From Thermacetogenium sp. UBA5472 (GTDB lineage Bacteria > Bacillota > DSM-12270 > Thermacetogeniales > Thermacetogeniaceae): 25,750 nucleotides of DNA. The stretch covers positions 1-25,750 of the forward strand of contig DIQC01000007.1 in assembly GCA_002426495.1 (NCBI GenBank), given 5' to 3'. A model generated the notes under the pieces. That model saw nothing but the letters and a program-made list of their open reading frames with translations, made no database searches and was not told the DNA's origin. Of this stretch, positions 21,214 through 25,750 are shown piece after piece (position 1 is the stretch's first letter; each line of letters begins with the position of its first letter). The position numbers and the translations under genes are program-made.

Positions 21214-21834
21214 CTACCTGATAAAATTCGTGGCAATAGGTTGCTCTTGTTCCGGTGCAGGTACCCCTGCATTTTTACCAGCCTCTATGCATTTCAACAG
21301 CCATGCCATATAATTTCCTAATGTCCGCATTGTCTGCAGGCCTTCCAGATCCTGTTTTACCTCTTCCGGAGTATTGCCATGCACCTGATTCCAATACTGT
21401 GAAGAAACTATCGGCATACAGCTGATTGTAAAATACTTGTTAATTTGGTCAAATGCCGCTATCGCTCCACCCCGCCTGCAGCTAATAACTGAGGCGCCCA
21501 ACTTGCCTGCAAACTTGCTCTTGTCAATAAAAAAAACTCTGTCCAAAAATGAAGTGAGACTCCCTGAGGCCGCTGCAAAGTGAACCGGTGAGCCGAATAC
21601 AAACCCATCAGCCTCATCCACCTTGCCGATAAACTCATTTACTACATCATCTGTGACACACTTCCCCGTTTTTCTGCAGGAAGCACAACCTTTACAGCCA
21701 GCAATCGGATCCGAGCCCAGCAGAAATATTTCTGTTTCCACACCATTTTTGTTTAATGCTTGCGCAACTTCACTCAGCGCAGTATAAGTACATCCTTCTT
21801 TATGTGGACTTCCGTTTACCAACAACACTTTCAT
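21214..21834 (-). CDS. flavodoxin-like NAD(P)H-dependent FMN reductase
   Basis: The 206-residue protein begins MKVLLVNGSPHKEGCT, the FMN phosphate-binding loop of the NADPH-dependent FMN reductase/iron-sulfur flavoprotein group. A cysteine set GCKGCASCRKTGKC lies near residues 46-59, and FGSPVHFAAASGSLTSFLDR is the usual flavin-binding block. It probably passes electrons as a small flavoprotein. The ATG at 21834 has AAGGGG upstream at eight bases; the next start at 21852 overlaps the stop of the upstream phosphatase gene. The two genes are adjacent on one strand and probably cotranscribed. Confidence 0.88.
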   Translation of the reverse strand: MKVLLVNGSPHKEGCTYTALSEVAQALNKNGVETEIFLLGSDPIAGCKGCASCRKTGKCVTDDVVNEFIGKVDEADGFVFGSPVHFAAASGSLTSFLDRVFFIDKSKFAGKLGASVISCRRGGAIAAFDQINKYFTISCMPIVSSQYWNQVHGNTPEEVKQDLEGLQTMRTLGNYMAWLLKCIEAGKNAGVPAPEQEQPIATNFIR

Positions 21835-21851
21835 CTCTACAACCCCTTCCA

Positions 21852-22256
21852 TTATTCAAGTTTCTCCAACAAATATTCGACTGCCTTGCCAGTGCGATCT
21901 CTACCGGCGCTGCAGTGCACCAGTACTGGTGTGGGCAGTTCTTGAAAGGCATGCCAGGTCTTTTCCAGGGCAGCATCTGTCACTGTCCCTCCCAAGACAG
22001 GATCACGTATCATAATATGCGCCACAGTGAATCCCGCACTGCGATAATATTCCACAAGCTCCTCCGGAAGATCACTATATAAACAGAGATGCTTATCATC
22101 CAGCAGGCAGATAATAGAATTGACCCCCATCTCCCGCAACACGTCAAGCCACTTGTCTACATGATCACGGGGCACATTTGTATAAGGGCCAAGGGGTCTG
22201 CCAGGACGAGCCGACCTGGCCAGATCACCAGGAATTACCCACCTCGGTTCAAACAT
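21852..22256 (-). CDS. CX5R tyrosine/dual-specificity phosphatase-like protein
   Basis: This 134-residue protein has the phosphatase loop VHCSAGRDRTG with nucleophile Cys115 and Arg121. Asp85 in IRDPVLGG is a candidate general acid. The N-terminus, with GDLARSARPGRP, resembles dual-specificity phosphatases that start with a beta strand before the catalytic domain. The substrate is unknown. It is the first gene of a pair with the flavodoxin-like reductase. This class is unrelated in sequence to the arsC protein, although both use a CX5R loop. Confidence 0.82.
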   Translation of the reverse strand: MFEPRWVIPGDLARSARPGRPLGPYTNVPRDHVDKWLDVLREMGVNSIICLLDDKHLCLYSDLPEELVEYYRSAGFTVAHIMIRDPVLGGTVTDAALEKTWHAFQELPTPVLVHCSAGRDRTGKAVEYLLEKLE

Positions 22257-22424
22257 TTAAGCATCCTCCTCCTATATGGAAAGTGCCCAGCTGCAATACC
22301 GGGCGTGCCATGGTCGCTGAGGCACCCTTTATAGCAAAGCAAAAATGCCTCTCCATATATTCTACCATTTCCAAGAAACTAAACAAGGCAAAGGGATCCC
22401 GGTTTCAGTGTGGCAAGGGGGTGT

Positions 22425-22820
22425 TTATTCAACTTTATCTTTCTTTTTATATACCGTTCCTGTAAACTGGGCAATTAGTTCCTTGTTTTCATCATAGATA
22501 TCGACATTATAGTTGGCAAGCCTGCGGCTGGCATGTAATTCTGTAGCTTCGGCAAAGAGAACCTTTCCTTGGGGTGCTTGGAAATAGTTAATACTGGCAT
22601 TGATCCCCAGAGCAACTTGTCCGTAGGCATTTGAGGCGGCTGCGAAGGCACAATCTGCTAACGTAAATGTTGCCCCTCCCTGGACAATATTTACCCCGTT
22701 TAAGTGTTTTTCCTCAATATTCATTTTTGCCAATGCATACCCAGGCTCTACCTTAACAAGTTCGATGCCTGCCAAAGCGGCAAATCTGTCGTTTTTCAAA
22801 AAGCTAGTATTGTTTATCAT
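22425..22820 (-). CDS. PaaI-family hotdog-fold thioesterase
   Basis: The 131-residue protein has the PaaI/hotdog signature HLNGVNIVQGGATFTLADCAFAAASN (about 43-68, key parts VQGGATFTLAD and AFAAASN), then GINASINYFQAPQGKVLFAEA. Family members hydrolyse acyl-CoA thioesters. Here the common VHGG is VQGG, which is also seen in family members. GAGAGGG precedes the ATG at 22820. It stands alone, with no pathway genes next to it. Confidence 0.9.
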   Translation of the reverse strand: MINNTSFLKNDRFAALAGIELVKVEPGYALAKMNIEEKHLNGVNIVQGGATFTLADCAFAAASNAYGQVALGINASINYFQAPQGKVLFAEATELHASRRLANYNVDIYDENKELIAQFTGTVYKKKDKVE

Positions 22821-23049
22821 GCATATTCGCCCTCTCAGACATATTTACTTTTGATTGATAGTTTACTCTGATCCTGTAATGTTTATTTTAGCAGGCTTTC
22901 CAAATAGATGACACTCTGCAATTACCCCTCAAGAACTGGACATCGATGCGAATAATCAAAAAGTCAGGGGGGTACCCACGGCACATTTGCGCTGATCATC
23001 ATAGTTACAGCAACCATTCATATTTAGAAAAACCGCTATGAGCAATACA

Positions 23050-23544
23050 TCATACATAGTATTCCCTAATCAACCGGACAACCTCTTCCGGAGTGCTGGC
23101 TGTGACTAAAAGCCCATCCTGGCGATAATAATCAAAAACATCTCCCAGATCAAACTCCAGGAGAATCACCTTTTTGCCGTTCTTCAATGCCAAAGCGATC
23201 TCAGATATGGTCCCCGCCCTTCCCGGCAGTGCTACCACAATGTCACTGGAGAGAACATTGATATAATTGCGCCCATCACCCATCCCGGTGCAGATGGCGA
23301 TATCGATATATTTAGAGGCATTGCCCTTGTGCCTGTCAGCCAAAACACCTACAGTCAGGCCGCCGGCATCCTTTGCGCCCTTCGCAGATGCCTCCATCAC
23401 CCCGGCAGCACGCCCCCCGCAGAGCAGTACCCATCCCTCTTCGGCAATCAGCCTACCCAATTGCTCAGCAAGCCGCATCGTTCTCCGGGATACATCTTCC
23501 CCACCGCCCATTACCCCTACAGTGAATTTATGAAACTTAATCAC
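23050..23544 (-). CDS. TIGR00725-family (LOG/SLOG-like) protein
   Basis: The 164-residue Rossmann-like protein has VGVMGGGE at the start, LLCGGRAAGVMEASAKGAKDAGG, and PGRAGTISEIALAL, the PGxxGTxxE motif shared with LOG phosphoribohydrolases. TIGR00725 members are shorter than LOG proteins and have no settled function; nucleotide binding is expected. The start is a GTG with AAGGG only a few bases upstream, so spacing is tight. It is single on its strand. Confidence 0.88.
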   Translation of the reverse strand: MIKFHKFTVGVMGGGEDVSRRTMRLAEQLGRLIAEEGWVLLCGGRAAGVMEASAKGAKDAGGLTVGVLADRHKGNASKYIDIAICTGMGDGRNYINVLSSDIVVALPGRAGTISEIALALKNGKKVILLEFDLGDVFDYYRQDGLLVTASTPEEVVRLIREYYV

Positions 23545-23664
23545 TTCCCTTTTATCTAGTTAGCTACATACACTATTTGTATTCTGTACAAATTAAGGAT
23601 GATACATTAGCCTAATCCCGCGGGCACTCATTTATCTACACTGAAGAGAACAATCGCCATGTAC

Positions 23665-24273
23665 TTAAATATAGCGACACTTCCCCTCCTTCAACTCTAC
23701 CTGTCCACTCGTGACTCCTTCAAGCACCGGGGAAATATCCGCATCCACCGGTAGCAGGCAGCAGATTGTCACCTGCTCATCATATTTGATATCCCAGACC
23801 AGCCCTCCGGCCAGCTCCAATTCTCCTTTGACTGGGCCAAAGAACTGATAATCAACCCGCACAAAAACCCCTTGGTGCAGCCTCTTTTCCACAATCCCTG
23901 CCCTGTCTACCGCTTTTATAGCCGCATCACTGTATGCTCGCACCAATCCCCCAGCACCCAGCTTGATCCTACCGAAATATCGGGTGACCACAACAGCAGT
24001 TCGCTCCAGATTCTGTTTTTTAAGTACTTCCAGCACAGGCCTTCCGGCAGTTCCCGCAGGCTCCCCATCATCACTAGAGCGCATAACCTGCTCATTGATC
24101 AGATAGGCAAACACATTATGAGTCGCCCGCTCGTGCCCTTCTTTAATTTGCTCAATAAAAGAGTTGGCCTCATCCTCGTCATCAACCGGAGATGCGGCAG
24201 CGATAAACCTGGAGCGTTTGATGACCAGCTCAACCTCTACTGATTTTCCAATAGAATAAAAACTTTTCTTCAC
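23665..24273 (-). CDS. yigZ: YigZ/IMPACT (UPF0029) family protein
   Basis: This 202-residue protein shows the family pattern: SRFIAAASPV near residue 21, ATHNVFAYLI, then RSSDDGEPAGTAGRPVLEVL (65-84) and RYFGRIKLGAGGLVRAYSDAA (parts RYFGRIKLGAGG and RAYSDAA). The function is poorly known; the eukaryotic relative IMPACT regulates translation stress signalling. The GTG start at 24273 has AGGGTG upstream. It is divergent from the DUF362 gene. Confidence 0.92.
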   Translation of the reverse strand: MKKSFYSIGKSVEVELVIKRSRFIAAASPVDDEDEANSFIEQIKEGHERATHNVFAYLINEQVMRSSDDGEPAGTAGRPVLEVLKKQNLERTAVVVTRYFGRIKLGAGGLVRAYSDAAIKAVDRAGIVEKRLHQGVFVRVDYQFFGPVKGELELAGGLVWDIKYDEQVTICCLLPVDADISPVLEGVTSGQVELKEGKCRYI

Positions 24274-24404
24274 AAGTGCTCACCCTATATCTTTGCTTGT
24301 CTCTATTCTAAATCATTTTTAGATCTATTAAAACCGACATTTCATCTGATGGTATAATTATGTAAAGAAACTTAAAAAGTTAATCTACATTGGAGGTAAA
24401 TACC

Positions 24405-25496
24405 CTGAAGAATAAAATCCATGTAAGTTATGGTGACAATTCCCAAAAGATGATCTTTGATCTTTTATCAAATATAAAAATAGAAAATTTCATAAACAAA
24501 GACGCTCTAATGGGAATAAAACCCAATTTAGTAGTTGCCAAACCATCCACATCCGGAGCAACCACATCGCCGGAGCTTGTAGAAGGTGTAATCAGATACT
24601 TAAAATCAAAAGGATTTAATAATATCGCAGTTTTAGAAGGCTCGTGGGTAGGAGATAAAACCCCGAAAGCCTTTGAAGTATGCGGATATACCAAGATTGC
24701 CAAGAACTTAAATATCCCCTTAATCGATTTGCAAAAGGACACATTTACGGCCCATTCTGTAGAAGGCATGAAATTAAATATATGTGATAAAGTACTGGAA
24801 TTAGATTACTTGATCAACATGCCTGTCCTCAAAGGACACTGCCAGACAAAAATAACTTGTGCCTTGAAAAATATGAAGGGTTGTATCCCCAACAAAGAAA
24901 AGAGAAGGTTTCATACTATGGGATTACATAAGCCCATTGCATATCTAAATAATGCTATAAAAAGCGACTTAATAATTGTAGATGGATTAATGGGAGATTT
25001 GAACTATGAAGAAGGGGGAAATCCCGTAAAAATGGATCGAATTATCGTAGGTTTCGATCCGGTTTTGATAGATTCATATGCTGCAGGTTTACTGGGATAC
25101 GACATTGATGAGATATCATATATAAAAATAGCGGAAAGCATAGGTGTCGGAAGTTGTCTGGCCTCAAAGACGCAAATATGCGAACTAAATGAGAATCATA
25201 ATACACAAAAGATACCTCATTCCCGGGAAGTTGAGAGATTATCCAAATATGTAGAGGAAAAAGATGCTTGTTCAGCCTGTTATGGCAGCCTGATTCATGC
25301 CTTAGGCCGATTAAGTGAACAGGAGATGCTGGATAAATTAAGAGAAAAGGTTGCCATAGGGCAAGGATATAAGGGAGTCAAGGGAAAAGGTATCGGAGTG
25401 GGAAATTGCACCAAAGGCTTTGAAAAAAATGCACCTGGGTGTCCCCCTACAGCCAGGGATATAATTAAGGTTTTAAAGCAGAACACCGGTGGTTAA
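24405..25496 (+). CDS. DUF362-domain protein
   Basis: The protein is 363 residues and matches the DUF362 family: MGIKPNLVVAKPSTSGATTSPELV near the start (parts GIKPNLVV and TTSPELVEGVIRYL), LINMPVLKGHCQTKITCALKNMKG, and VDGLMGDLNYEEGGNPVKMD. The C-terminal part has CSACYGSLIHALG and NAPGCPPTA, which could bind metal, but no ferredoxin motif. The start is uncertain. A TTG at 24390 lies inside the ribosome binding site GGAGGT, so the best start is a CTG at 24405, seven bases after it. A TATAAT hexamer is at 24353-24358. Function unknown. Confidence 0.85.
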   Translation: MKNKIHVSYGDNSQKMIFDLLSNIKIENFINKDALMGIKPNLVVAKPSTSGATTSPELVEGVIRYLKSKGFNNIAVLEGSWVGDKTPKAFEVCGYTKIAKNLNIPLIDLQKDTFTAHSVEGMKLNICDKVLELDYLINMPVLKGHCQTKITCALKNMKGCIPNKEKRRFHTMGLHKPIAYLNNAIKSDLIIVDGLMGDLNYEEGGNPVKMDRIIVGFDPVLIDSYAAGLLGYDIDEISYIKIAESIGVGSCLASKTQICELNENHNTQKIPHSREVERLSKYVEEKDACSACYGSLIHALGRLSEQEMLDKLREKVAIGQGYKGVKGKGIGVGNCTKGFEKNAPGCPPTARDIIKVLKQNTGG

Positions 25497-25552
25497 TTTG
25501 CTGATTTTTTCATTTTTAAGTGCATTCGTATTATCCATATCTATTACACCTT

Positions 25553-25738
25553 CTATATCTTTTCCATGAATTCAACAATACATCTGAGGCTGGCTGCAAA
25601 CTTCTTCAGTTCATCAGGGTCTGCATCATTGAGGATTTCACTCATACACTGGATGGAACTGCTCATTGTATTTTCCATTTCTGCTTTCCCAGCATCTGTA
25701 AGCGATATCAGGGATTTTCGCCGATCATTACCTGACAT
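25553..25738 (-). pseudogene. C-terminal fragment of a MarR-family regulator
   Basis: The frame encodes the end of a MarR protein: GNDRRKSLISLTDAGKAEM is the wing and following helix, then a C-terminal dimerisation helix ending CIVEFMEKI. The frame is closed upstream by a TAA at 25748-25750, only three codons before the ATG at 25738, so the DNA-binding half is not in frame. Either the gene is broken close to the window edge or a frameshift lies there. It is convergent with the DUF362 gene. Confidence 0.55.
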
Positions 25739-25750
25739 CCCGAAATATTA

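Noticed and set aside
21062..21276. A minus-strand frame with a run of arginines and lysines and a CC pair after the flavodoxin-like gene
   Set aside because: It has no ATG, GTG or TTG start, overlaps the end of the flavodoxin-like gene, and the basic run arises from a simple purine-rich stretch.

Overview
The window reads as the chromosome of an anaerobic, spore-former-type Firmicute (Clostridia or a close relative). The grounds are strong AGGAGG-type ribosome binding sites, frequent TTG and GTG starts, a rubrerythrin behind a PerR-like operator, a formate-dehydrogenase-like iron-sulfur protein, RecD2 without RecBC, and base composition near the middle. No rRNA, tRNA, CRISPR array or intact transposase was seen.

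Positions 1-11,700 form an arsenic (metalloid) island with essentially every gene on the minus strand, so it is read right to left. (i) 11,649-8,577: arsR, the ACR3 arsenite exporter, a CSC-motif permease broken by one base in a T5 run, a thioredoxin-like CxxC protein and a small four-cysteine protein. (ii) 8,509-5,577: a second arsR, a class V cysteine desulfurase fused to a C-terminal Fe-S domain, a 51-residue protein translationally coupled to it, a second four-cysteine protein and a thioredoxin-type arsenate reductase, closed by a clear terminator. (iii) 5,419-2,767: a MarR regulator with two vicinal cysteine pairs and its own promoter with paired operators, an ArsP-type permease, a 55-residue protein with CC near its middle and at its end, and the arsenite methyltransferase ArsM, which appears to have its own promoter. 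(iv) 2,594-122: a third four-cysteine protein, a C39/papain-like putative peptidase, a scar of arsM and SUMF1 gene tails, heme O synthase and a DUF454 membrane protein. Together these cover arsenate reduction, arsenite export, methylation and probable export of methylated trivalent arsenic, under at least three thiol-bearing regulators.

From 11,856 to 15,842 come DUF6366, a LUD-domain protein, a YbjQ-family protein, recD2 and a 530-base gap with odd short reading frames. From 15,843 to 18,687 lie a family 4 glycosyltransferase, a nitroreductase and a double-rubredoxin rubrerythrin with a strong promoter. A 560-base gap with two hairpin elements precedes an internally deleted formate-dehydrogenase-like gene (19,250-20,968). 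The rest holds ordinary metabolic or housekeeping genes: flavodoxin-like reductase, CX5R phosphatase, PaaI thioesterase, TIGR00725 protein, YigZ, DUF362 protein and a MarR fragment at the right edge.

The best candidates for undescribed biology are the three-member four-cysteine protein family spread over three arsenic operons, the ArsR-linked cysteine desulfurase/Fe-S fusion with its 51-residue partner, and the 55-residue CC protein beside ArsP and ArsM. All family assignments come from reading the translations by eye; no database search was run.
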